Below are positions 1 to 6,630 of a DNA stretch of 51,902 nt, piece by piece. The stretch's first letter is position 1. Each line of letters opens with the position of its first letter. A model generated the notes under the pieces. That model was given only the letters and a program-made list of their open reading frames with translations, was not told where the DNA came from and did no database searches. The position numbers were made by a program, and so were the translations under genes. The DNA is from Actinacidiphila acididurans (lineage in GTDB: Bacteria > Actinomycetota > Actinomycetes > Streptomycetales > Streptomycetaceae): positions 1-51,902 of the forward strand of contig NZ_JADKYB010000037.1 of NCBI RefSeq assembly GCF_016918855.1. The letters are read 5' to 3'.

Positions 1-172
1 CCCGGCGGCGTGGGCACTCGTTCGAGGGGCGGACGCACGGAACACACCCGTGACCGCCGATCGGCCGCTACACTCCCACCGCCCGACGTTTCCCCAGGTC
101 AAGCCTCAAAGTCCTGCTGGAGTACTAAGTCAGTGGAGACCGTGACGGCGTGCCACTCGTCGCGTGGTTGAC

Positions 173-490
173 CTACCGGGCCGGCCGCCGCCTGGCGCCG
201 GACGTGTCGTCGTAGTCGTCGATGACGGTGGCGGCGGCGGTGGCGGTGGCGGCGGCGGTGGTGGTCAGGCTGGCGCCGTCGAGGAAGTCAGCGCGGAAGT
301 AACCCGGCTCCACGACGGTCACCTTGACGCCCAGCGGCTCCAGTTCCGCCGCCAGGGCCTCCGTGATGCCTTCGAGGGCGAACCTGGTGGAGGCGTAGAT
401 GCCGAACCCGGCGTTGTTGATCAGTACGTCGATCCGCCCGAACCACCTCACGGCGGCCTCGACAGCGGTACGGACCTGGTCCTCCTGCTC
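173..490 (-). pseudogene. Short-chain dehydrogenase remnant with two deletions
   Basis: The reverse strand keeps pieces of a classical SDR: the strand and helix before the NNAG motif (VRTAVEAAVRWFGRIDVLINNAG), and the C-terminal part beginning in the active-site YxxxK region and ending EPGYFRADFLDG and VIDDYDDTSGA. The Rossmann TGxxxGIG segment is absent, because homology stops near 480-490 where the reading runs into the antisense of the neighbouring regulator remnant. About 65 residues normally lying between NNAGFG and the YSATK-type helix are also missing, in frame, and the active-site lysine position now reads R (YASTRFALEG). A triplet repeat interrupts the C-terminus. With neither cofactor site nor catalytic serine it cannot be an active reductase. 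The identification rests on motif recognition. Confidence 0.7.
225..268. repeat. GGC/GGT triplet tract inside the SDR remnant
   Basis: A run of GGC and GGT triplets on the plus strand (poly-Gly if read forward, Thr/Ala-rich if read on the SDR strand). Intact SDRs of this type go almost directly from DFLD to the IDDY segment, so the tract looks like a local expansion in a decayed gene. Confidence 0.7.
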
Positions 491-985
491 GACCCGGCCG
501 CCCGGGATCTCTATGGCGACTGGGAGCAGGTCGCCTCGGAAATGGTCGCCAGCCTGCGGCTCCAGGCCGGGAAATGGCCGGACGACCCCGGAATCACCGA
601 ACTCGTCGGCGAACTCGCCATGAGGAGCCCGGAATTCCGGATCTGGTGGGCCGACCACCGGGTGATGGCCCACACCAACGGCACCAAGTATTTCCGGCAC
701 CCGCTGGCCGGCGACATGGGGCTGGGCTTCGAAGGGCTGACCGTTCCGGGCGACGAGGAACAGACGATCTACGTCTACACCGCCGAGCCGGATTCGCCCT
801 CCGCCGAGGCGCTGGGCCTGCTGGCGAGCTGGAGCGGCGGCGGCCCGACCCGTACGGCGGCCCAGGGCCCGAACACCGCGCCGGGCGCCACGACCGCACC
901 GGGCCCCGAGACCGCGCCCGGCCCCGAAGCCGCCCCTGCCCCGCGCACCGGCCGCACCCGTTCCTCCGGCGACGTCACCCCCTGA
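470..985 (+). pseudogene. C-terminal remnant of an MmyB-type XRE regulator
   Basis: From about 473 the plus strand reads LVLLLDPAARDLYGDWEQ, followed by SPEFRIWWADHRV, the HPLAGDMGLGFE segment and YTAEPDSPSAEALGLLASW. These are the hallmark segments of the MmyB-like ligand-binding domain found C-terminal to an XRE helix-turn-helix in actinomycetes. The N-terminal HTH and about the first half of the ligand domain are missing. Upstream sequence in this frame is the antisense of the SDR remnant and a glycine repeat, so no credible start exists. A Pro/Ala/Thr-rich tail of about 50 residues precedes the TGA. MmyB-type regulators are commonly divergent from an SDR gene, and that pair is what these two remnants once were. 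Confidence 0.75.
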
Positions 986-1077
986 TCACGGCGTCCGAAA
1001 TCCGCCAGCACCGTCCCCCGCGAACCAGCAGAGTGGAGGGTGTACAAGGACACCGAAGCATGAAGGAGGCGGCGGCC

Positions 1078-1590
1078 ATGACCGCTTGGACGACGATCAC
1101 CAGCCCCTTGGGCGACCTGCTGCTGGTGGGCGAGCCGGGCGAGGACGGGACGTCCCTCGCGTCGCTGACCTCGCTGTCGATGCCCGGCCGGCGCGGCGCC
1201 ACGGCCGTACGGGACGACTGGTCGCACGACCCGACCCTCTTCGCGGACGTCGCCGATCAGGTCCGGGCCTACTTCGCGGGCGAACGCGTCGAGTTCCGCA
1301 TCCCGTTCACCCCCGGCGGCAGCGCGTTCCAGCGCCAGGTGTGGCAGGCGCTGGAGGAGATCCCGTACGGCACCTCCACCACCTACGGCGAGCTCACCGC
1401 CCGCATCGGCCTGCCCCGCGAGCGCGTCCAGGCGGTCGGCGCGGCGATCGGCGCCAACCCGCTGCTGCTGGTCCGCCCCTGCCACCGGGTGATCGGCGCG
1501 GACGGTTCCATGCGCGGGTACGCCGGAGGCGTGGAGCGGAAGGTGCAGCTCCTGACGCTGGAGGGCGTGCTTCAGCCGACGCTGATGTGA
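1078..1590 (+). CDS. ogt: Methylated-DNA--protein-cysteine S-methyltransferase
   Basis: 170-aa suicide DNA repair enzyme that moves the alkyl group from O6-alkylguanine to its own cysteine. The family motif PCHRV holds the acceptor Cys135. FQRQVWQALEEIPYGTSTTYGE (about 84-104) is the conserved helix leading into the DNA-binding HTH, and GYAGGVERK follows the active site. The N-terminal RNase H-like domain is short, as usual for Ogt. The ATG at 1078 is preferred because AAGGAGG sits 8 bases upstream; an in-frame ATG at 1060 would add six residues and lacks a site. It converges on the oxidoreductase gene 32 bp downstream. No Ada regulator is nearby. Confidence 0.93.
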   Translation: MTAWTTITSPLGDLLLVGEPGEDGTSLASLTSLSMPGRRGATAVRDDWSHDPTLFADVADQVRAYFAGERVEFRIPFTPGGSAFQRQVWQALEEIPYGTSTTYGELTARIGLPRERVQAVGAAIGANPLLLVRPCHRVIGADGSMRGYAGGVERKVQLLTLEGVLQPTLM

Positions 1591-1622
1591 AGGCCCGGGA
1601 CTCGGGCGCGGTCGGTACGGGA

Positions 1623-2519
1623 TCAGTCCGCGGCCGGCCGCAGGCGGGTCCCGGCGCGTTCCTCCAGCAGGGCCACCGCAAGCAGTTCGCCGTCCGCCGG
1701 GCCGAAGCGTTCGAGGGCCTGCTGGTGGATGCGGCGGACCGCCTCGGCCGTCTCGTAGGGGGTGCCGTGGGCGCGGGCCATTTCCACGACGGTGGCGAGC
1801 TGGTCGTGGATGCGGTCCAGCCCGAAGGAGGCGAGGTAGTCCCCGGCGAACAGCGCGGGCAGGTCCCGGCGGATGAACTCACCGGCCGCCGGGCCCGCCG
1901 CCAGCACCTCGCGGAACAGCCCCGGGTCGACACCGGCCCGCTGCCCCAGCAGCAGCGCCTCCGCCGTGGCCACCGCCTGCCCGAACCACAGCGCGTTGAC
2001 CAGGAGTTTGACCGTGTACCCGGCTCCCTCCCCGCCGACGTGCGCGATCCGCTCGGGCGGGGCCAGCACGTCCAGCACGGGCCGGTACCGGGCCAGCACG
2101 TCGGCGTCACCCCCCACGTACAGCCGCAACTGCCCCGCTTCGGCATCCGCCGGACCACCGCCCATCGGGGCCTCCAGCACCTCGATGCCTCGCGCGACGG
2201 CCCGGCGCCGTATCGGAGCCGCCGCCGCGGGCGAGTTGCTGCTCAGATCGATCCAGGCCGCGCCCTCGGGCAGCGCGTCCAGCACGGCATCACTCATCGC
2301 CGCCTCGACCTCGGCCGCCCCCGGCAGCACGGTCAGCAGCAGATCGGCCCCCGCCGCGACCCCGGCCGCGGTGCCGCTCCAGCCCGCCCCGCGTGCCCCC
2401 GCCTCCGCTGCCCGCCCGGCCAGCACGTCATGCACGGTCACCCGATGCCCGGCGGCGACCAGCCGCCCGGCGATGGGCGCACCCATGCGCCCCAGCCCGA
2501 TAAGTCCGATGCTCAGCAC
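1623..2519 (-). CDS. NAD(P)-binding beta-hydroxyacid dehydrogenase family protein
   Basis: 298-aa protein of the 3-hydroxyisobutyrate / 6-phosphogluconate dehydrogenase superfamily. The N-terminus has the dinucleotide motif GLIGLGRMGAPIA (residues 5-17). A DLSSNSP segment lies near 91-97 and the substrate-binding EAPMGGGPADAEAG signature at about 116-129. GAGYTVKLLVNALWFGQ carries the expected catalytic Lys171 and Asn175. The C-terminal half is the all-helical NAD_binding_11 domain. The substrate cannot be read from sequence: the family includes tartronate semialdehyde reductases, HIBADH and imine reductases. No pathway partner lies next to it, and it converges with ogt. Confidence 0.85.
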   Translation of the reverse strand: MLSIGLIGLGRMGAPIAGRLVAAGHRVTVHDVLAGRAAEAGARGAGWSGTAAGVAAGADLLLTVLPGAAEVEAAMSDAVLDALPEGAAWIDLSSNSPAAAAPIRRRAVARGIEVLEAPMGGGPADAEAGQLRLYVGGDADVLARYRPVLDVLAPPERIAHVGGEGAGYTVKLLVNALWFGQAVATAEALLLGQRAGVDPGLFREVLAAGPAAGEFIRRDLPALFAGDYLASFGLDRIHDQLATVVEMARAHGTPYETAEAVRRIHQQALERFGPADGELLAVALLEERAGTRLRPAAD

Positions 2520-2524
2520 GGGCG

Positions 2525-2800
2525 GAGCGTAACCGGGGGATGGCTCGGGAGCGTTGCGGGGGTGCGCGCCGCGGGCGTACGGAAGGGTAGGCGCGGGCGT
2601 ACCCGCAGGTCACACGGTCAGCGGAGGGCGGGACACCGTCTCCGGGCCGGCCGGGAGCGCAACCGGGGATACGCCGGGACGTCGCACGGGTGCCGCTGCG
2701 GCCGTACGAGCAGGTGAACGCGGGTGCGCCTGCCGGTCGCGATCAGGCGGGCGGGGAACCGTCTCCGCGCCGCCGCTGCGGCAACCGAGGTACGCGTAGG
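2525..2800. repeat. Degenerate tandem repeat, about 125-130 bp unit
   Basis: This is the 340-bp stretch (2520-2860) between two reverse-strand genes. Two units align by eye: about 2585-2673 and about 2713-2797 share the order GCGGG(C/T)G, GG(C/G)GGG, CCGTCTCCG, GCAACCG and GTACGC with point differences and small indels. A third partial copy at 2525-2538 repeats GAGCG(T/C)AACCGGGG, found again at 2654-2667. No open frame in it has a convincing start or recognisable domain. Function unknown. Confidence 0.5.
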
Positions 2801-2860
2801 AGCCGCGCCCCCTTCAACGGCCCGGTCGCCTACCGGAGACAAACGGAATGCCACGTGCGC

Positions 2861-4072
2861 TCAGTTGGACGGGTTCCCGGTCTCGCCGCCGGTGAAGGGG
2901 GTGATCACGAAGACGTTGTCGCACTCGGTGATCTGGCCCGGGATCACCAGCGAGGCGCGGCTGCCGGGCGGGTACATCCGCAGCGAGCTGGACGCGGGCA
3001 GGCAGGTGCCCTGCTGGTTGACGGTGTGGATGGTGTCGCTCGCCGAGGCGCCGGGGGCGAGCGGAACGGGCTGGTACGTGAGCCGCTCGCGGGTGGCGGG
3101 CTGGCCGATCTGGTTGCCGTTCGCGTCCAGCATGGACAGGCCGGGGAAGCCGGTGACATGGCAGGCGGTCCGGCTGGTGTTGGTGATCACCAGGTAGCGG
3201 TAGAGGTTGCCGGCGCCCGCGTCGCCGCCGCCGAGGCGGGCGGAGAGCTGGTCGGCCGTGCACTGCGGGGTGCCGGCCGGGGTCTGCTGCGTGGTCGTGC
3301 CGGCGGGGGTCGGCGTGGGACCGGGCCCGGGGACGGTCGCCGAGGGCGTGGGCGGACCGCTGGTGACCGGAGTGGGTACGACGCCGGCGGACGTCGACGT
3401 ACGGCCGGGGGCGGGCACGAGCGTGGTGGGGGTCCCTGTCGGCCGCGGGGTCGGGGACGGTGCCGGGGCCTGGGTGACCTGGGCGCTGCTGGCCGGCGGG
3501 TCGTCCACCGCGCGGGAGGTGTCCGGGGAGAGCGCGCCGGCCAGGTAGACCGAGCCCGTGATCAGGGCGGCGACCACCAGGCCGCCGGCCCCCGCCCGGA
3601 CCTGGCGCCTTCGCCGCGCCCGGCGTCTGATCCGCTCGAACGCCCCGGGCGGCGGCGGCAGGAACTCCCCCGGCGGCCGCAGCAGCCGGCCCAGCGGATC
3701 GGGCAGGTCCACGTCGAAGCCGTCGAGGTCCGCGAAGCGGTCGTCCGTGAAGCCGCCGTTCCTAAAGCTGCCGAGGTCCGTGCCGAAGCTGCCGCCGGAA
3801 TCCGGCCCGCCGCCCGTACCGCCGTTTCCACCGCCAGGCCCGGAATCCCGCGCAGGGCTCCGGTCCCCGTCGGAGTCGTGCGGGGCAGGGACCGCCTGGC
3901 CGGTCGGGCCGGTGGGGCCCGTCGAGCCGTTGGCGCCGGCCGGGCTGGCCGAAGGTGCGGGATCGGCGGGGCTCCGTTCGCCCGGGCCCGTGCCGCCGGA
4001 CGAACCCGTCGCACCGGTGGAGCCGTGATGATCGGGCGCACTCTCGCGGGGGTCGTCAGGAAATCCGGTCAT
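2861..4072 (-). CDS. Membrane-anchored DUF4232 protein, partner of the ECF sigma factor
   Basis: 403 aa. The N-terminal cytoplasmic part (1-145) is Gly/Thr/Pro-rich with collagen-like GxT triplets near 17-60, then an acidic stretch and the motif PPGAFERIRRRARRRR just before one membrane segment (about 160-182). Outside follow a Pro/Thr stalk (195-268) and a DUF4232 domain (about 270-395) with cysteines in PQC, TACHVTGFPG, GTCLP and ECDN. The ATG at 4072 overlaps the sigma gene by 17 bp and has a GGGGGA ribosome site. A single-pass protein coupled to an ECF sigma gene is where an anti-sigma factor usually sits, but no zinc anti-sigma motif (HxxxCxxC) is present. Role as regulator or sensor is inferred. 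DUF4232 has no established biochemical function known to me. Confidence 0.8.
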   Translation of the reverse strand: MTGFPDDPRESAPDHHGSTGATGSSGGTGPGERSPADPAPSASPAGANGSTGPTGPTGQAVPAPHDSDGDRSPARDSGPGGGNGGTGGGPDSGGSFGTDLGSFRNGGFTDDRFADLDGFDVDLPDPLGRLLRPPGEFLPPPPGAFERIRRRARRRRQVRAGAGGLVVAALITGSVYLAGALSPDTSRAVDDPPASSAQVTQAPAPSPTPRPTGTPTTLVPAPGRTSTSAGVVPTPVTSGPPTPSATVPGPGPTPTPAGTTTQQTPAGTPQCTADQLSARLGGGDAGAGNLYRYLVITNTSRTACHVTGFPGLSMLDANGNQIGQPATRERLTYQPVPLAPGASASDTIHTVNQQGTCLPASSSLRMYPPGSRASLVIPGQITECDNVFVITPFTGGETGNPSN

Positions 4073-4808
4073 GGTGTCCCCCGAGCTTGGCGCGGAGTAG
4101 TTCGCGGGCGGCGTGCAGATCGGCCTTGACGGTCCCCTCGTTGCGGCCCAGCAGTGCGGCGACCTCACGGACCGGCAGGTCCGCGTAATAGTGCAGAAGG
4201 GCGGGATTGCGCAGCCGTTCGGGCAGCGACTGCACGAGCATGCGCACCGACGGGTCCGCCGTCTCCTGCTGCTGCTTCACGATTTCCTCCGTGCCGACCC
4301 GGCGCAAGGCCCGCCGTTCGCGCTCCAGTTTGCGCCAGTGGTCGCGGACCAGGTTGGCCGCGGTCACGTAGAGGAAGCCGCTCGGCTCGTCCACCTTGGT
4401 CCAGCGCGCCCACAGCCGGGTGAACGCCTCCGAGGCGATCTCGTGCGCGGTGCCGTCGTCGTCCACCAGCCGGCGGCACCAGCCCGCCAGCCGTGGGTAC
4501 AGCGCCGCGAACAGCTCCGAGGCCGCCGCATCGTCGGAGGACCGGATGGCCGCTCTCCTCACTCCTCGTCGGTCACGCGCCGCCGGGGCGGGCACCGCGC
4601 CGCCCGCCCCCGTGGCACGGACCGCGGCCGTACGGGCGGGCGCCGCCTCGATGGCGGTCGGCGGGCCGACCGGCGAGGTGCCTGCCGTCGGCATGCCTGC
4701 CGCGACCGTGCGCGCGGCGCCCGTCCGTGGTCCGGTCGTGGTCGTGGTCCGTGCCGTCGTCGTCGCGCCGGGCGCACCGGGGGGCGGCGGGCCCGGCGGT
4801 GGCGTCAT
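4056..4808 (-). CDS. ECF-family RNA polymerase sigma factor
   Basis: 250 aa. Region 2 spans about 93-162 (ELFAALYPRLAGWCRRL, then EIASEAFTRLWARWTKVDEPSGFLYVTAANLVRDHWRK). Region 4 spans about 192-242, with a clear HTH in LPVREVAALLGRNEGTVKADLHAARELL. This architecture lacks regions 1 and 3, as in group 4 sigma factors. The ATG overlaps the sortase TGA as ATGA, so translation is coupled. That start gives an unusual Pro/Thr/Ala-rich extension of about 90 residues before region 2. A GTG at 4562 would remove it but has its ribosome site abutting the codon. The gene overlaps the downstream membrane DUF4232 gene. It probably reads the cassette promoter and perhaps other envelope genes. Confidence 0.88.
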   Translation of the reverse strand: MTPPPGPPPPGAPGATTTARTTTTTGPRTGAARTVAAGMPTAGTSPVGPPTAIEAAPARTAAVRATGAGGAVPAPAARDRRGVRRAAIRSSDDAAASELFAALYPRLAGWCRRLVDDDGTAHEIASEAFTRLWARWTKVDEPSGFLYVTAANLVRDHWRKLERERRALRRVGTEEIVKQQQETADPSVRMLVQSLPERLRNPALLHYYADLPVREVAALLGRNEGTVKADLHAARELLRAKLGGHHDRIS

Positions 4809-5605
4809 CGGACCAGTGAGGCGTAGACGACCACGTTGTCCGCGTAGCCGCCGCCGGTCCGGGTGCCGCCGCACGTGATGAGACGCAGGGCGGGATGGTC
4901 GACGTTCCCGTACACCGAATTCGTCGGAAAATGTGCCTTGTCGACGGTCTGGACGGAGTCCACGCCGAAGACCGCGGTGACCCCGTTCTGCAGGCCCACC
5001 AGGATCCGGTCGCCGGAGCCGAGCGCGGAGAGCCTGCGGAAGACGCCGTCACCGTAGCGGCCGACGGTGACGTGACCGAGGATCACCGACGGTCCGGTGC
5101 TGCCCGGCGTGGGCGACCCGTCGTACCAGCCGGCCGGCGAGTGCGGGGCGATCGGCGGCACCTGGACGGTGCCGTCGGCGGCCAGGCCCAGCGGGATCAC
5201 TTGGGTGTCCACGCCGATCGCCGGGATGCGCAGCCGTACCGGCTCGGAACGGGGCAGTGCGTGGACCGGGGCGGCGCCGTTGCCGGACGGGCTGTGCGTG
5301 CCGGGCGCGGACGACGTGGTCGTGGCTGCCGCCGGCCCTGGCGCGGCCGGACTGCCCGTGGACTGGCCGGGGCCGCATGCGGTGAGGACGGTGAGGGTGG
5401 TGAGTACGGCGAGGAGGGCGGCGGTACGGGCCCGGGATTTACGGAGCCGAGCCGTACGGAGCCGAGCCGTACCGCCCGTACCGGCCGGGTCGGCAGGGGC
5501 CGTACGCAACACCGTACGGACGCGGGAACGCGCACGGCGGCCCGCCGCCGCCGGGGAAGAGCGGCGGCGGGCGGGCGGCTCGTGCGACACGGAAGCCGGG
5601 GCCAA
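4805..5605 (-). CDS. Class F-like sortase, possible lipoprotein
   Basis: 266 aa from a TTG start. A basic N-terminus is followed by a hydrophobic segment ending in a lipobox-like LTAC (Cys77), so the enzyme may be lipid-anchored outside the membrane. A low-complexity linker precedes the sortase barrel (about 120-266): PVRLRIPAIGVDTQVIPLGL, AGWYDGSPTPG, LGHV with catalytic His178, LITCGG with nucleophile Cys245, Arg249 and a final YADNVVVYA strand. Sortases cleave a C-terminal sorting signal and join the protein to wall precursor. The neighbour ending at 5609 has such a signal, only 3 bp away. The start is uncertain: no strong ribosome site, and GTG at 5590 is an alternative. Confidence 0.87.
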   Translation of the reverse strand: MAPASVSHEPPARRRSSPAAAGRRARSRVRTVLRTAPADPAGTGGTARLRTARLRKSRARTAALLAVLTTLTVLTACGPGQSTGSPAAPGPAAATTTSSAPGTHSPSGNGAAPVHALPRSEPVRLRIPAIGVDTQVIPLGLAADGTVQVPPIAPHSPAGWYDGSPTPGSTGPSVILGHVTVGRYGDGVFRRLSALGSGDRILVGLQNGVTAVFGVDSVQTVDKAHFPTNSVYGNVDHPALRLITCGGTRTGGGYADNVVVYASLVR

Positions 5606-5608
5606 AGC

Positions 5609-6403
5609 TCAGCCCCGGGTACGCGCGGAGCGACGGCGGGCGGCCAGGCCGAGGCCGCCGAGCAGCAGCGCGCCGCCGGCCGCGGCGCCGCCGACGATCG
5701 CGGTGGTGTGCGAGTCGGAGGCGGAAGCGGTGGGCGCGAGGCCGGTGTCGGGCGCCCCGGAAGGCACCGCGGTGATCTGGCGGCCGGGCACGGGGGTCGG
5801 CGTGGCGCCGACCGACGTGGGCGAGGGAACCGGGGTGGGCTCCTGGCCGCCGGAGCGGGTGGGCACGGGCGTGGGGGCCGGGGCGGAGTTGGACGGGTTG
5901 CCCGTGGTGCCGGCGACGAACGGCGTGACGCTGAACAGGTTGTCGCAGTTGGTCACCTTGCCGGGGATCACCAGCGAGGCGCGGTTGTCGGGCGGGTAGA
6001 CCCGCAGCGAGGTGGAGGTGGGCAGGCAGGTGCCCTGGTGGTTGATCGTGTGGATGGTGTCGCTCGCGGAGGCGCCGGGCCGCAGCACCACCGAGGCGTA
6101 GGAGTTGTGGTCGCGGGTCGCGGGCGCGCCTATCTGCTTGCCCTGCGCGTCCAGCATCGACAGCCCCGGGAAGCCGGTGACGTGGCAGGCCGTTCCGCTG
6201 GTGTTGGTGATCACCAGGTAGCGGTAGAGGTTGCCCGCGCCCGCGTCGCTCCCGCCGAGGTGGGCGGACAGCTGCGAGGTCTGGCACATCGGGGTGGTGC
6301 TGCGGGCCGGGGCGTCGGCCGTCGCGGGGACGGCCGCGACCGCGGCGGTGGTCAGGGCCGCGGCAAGGGCCGCGGTGCCGGCGGCGAGTGAGCGCTTGCG
6401 CAT
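5609..6403 (-). CDS. Secreted DUF4232 protein with C-terminal sorting signal
   Basis: 264 aa. MRKRSLAAGTAALAAALTTA begins a Sec signal peptide, cut probably after ATADA (about residue 31). The DUF4232 domain (about 39-172) is about three-quarters identical by hand count to that of the membrane DUF4232 protein at 2861. A Pro/Thr stalk follows, then APDTG (217-221) and LAPTA (222-226), a polar spacer, a hydrophobic segment AIVGGAAAGGALLLGGLGLAA and the tail RRRSARTRG. This is the layout of a sortase substrate, although the pentapeptide differs from LPxTG and the actinomycete LAxTG. The ATG at 6403 was chosen for the signal peptide and a GGAGA/AGAGA site. It is the first gene of the cassette. 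Confidence 0.85.
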   Translation of the reverse strand: MRKRSLAAGTAALAAALTTAAVAAVPATADAPARSTTPMCQTSQLSAHLGGSDAGAGNLYRYLVITNTSGTACHVTGFPGLSMLDAQGKQIGAPATRDHNSYASVVLRPGASASDTIHTINHQGTCLPTSTSLRVYPPDNRASLVIPGKVTNCDNLFSVTPFVAGTTGNPSNSAPAPTPVPTRSGGQEPTPVPSPTSVGATPTPVPGRQITAVPSGAPDTGLAPTASASDSHTTAIVGGAAAGGALLLGGLGLAARRRSARTRG

Positions 6404-6477
6404 GTCGGTCTCTCTTCTCCCCCGTGGCCCCGGGCTCGGGAACGAGCCCGGCCGGGCCGTGCCGGGAATCGCGGGGA

Positions 6478-6505
6478 GAGACGACACAGCCCCGGGGCGG
6501 GTTGT
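6478..6505 (-). promoter_or_regulatory. Candidate ECF-type promoter of the sortase cassette
   Basis: Reading the minus strand, ACAACC (6505-6500) and CGTCTC (6483-6478) are separated by 16 bp. ECF promoters typically have AAC in the -35 element and CGTC in the -10. The predicted leader to the ATG at 6403 is about 70 nt. It suggests that the cassette's own sigma factor reads it; this is inference. Confidence 0.35.
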
Positions 6506-6579
6506 AAAGAGATTCCAAAATGCTGCGGGGCGGCGGGACTTGCCGGCCCGTGCCCCGTCCGTCACATGCCGTACGTCAC

Positions 6580-6618
6580 GCCACAGGTGTCACACTCCAG
6601 GCAGGCCACAGGTGTCAC
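6580..6618. repeat. Exact 14-bp direct repeat upstream of the cassette
   Basis: GCCACAGGTGTCAC occurs at 6580-6593 and 6605-6618, 25 bp apart start to start. It lies 75-115 bp upstream of the candidate promoter and just past the stop of the SDR gene. Spacing near 2.5 helix turns could suit a DNA-binding protein. No factor is known to me. Confidence 0.5.
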
Positions 6619-6630
6619 CGGCGGCACGCC

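Noticed and set aside
164..470. Forward open frame with poly-Gly before the MmyB remnant
   Set aside because: This part is the antisense of the SDR fragment plus the triplet repeat, so it is not an N-terminus of the regulator.
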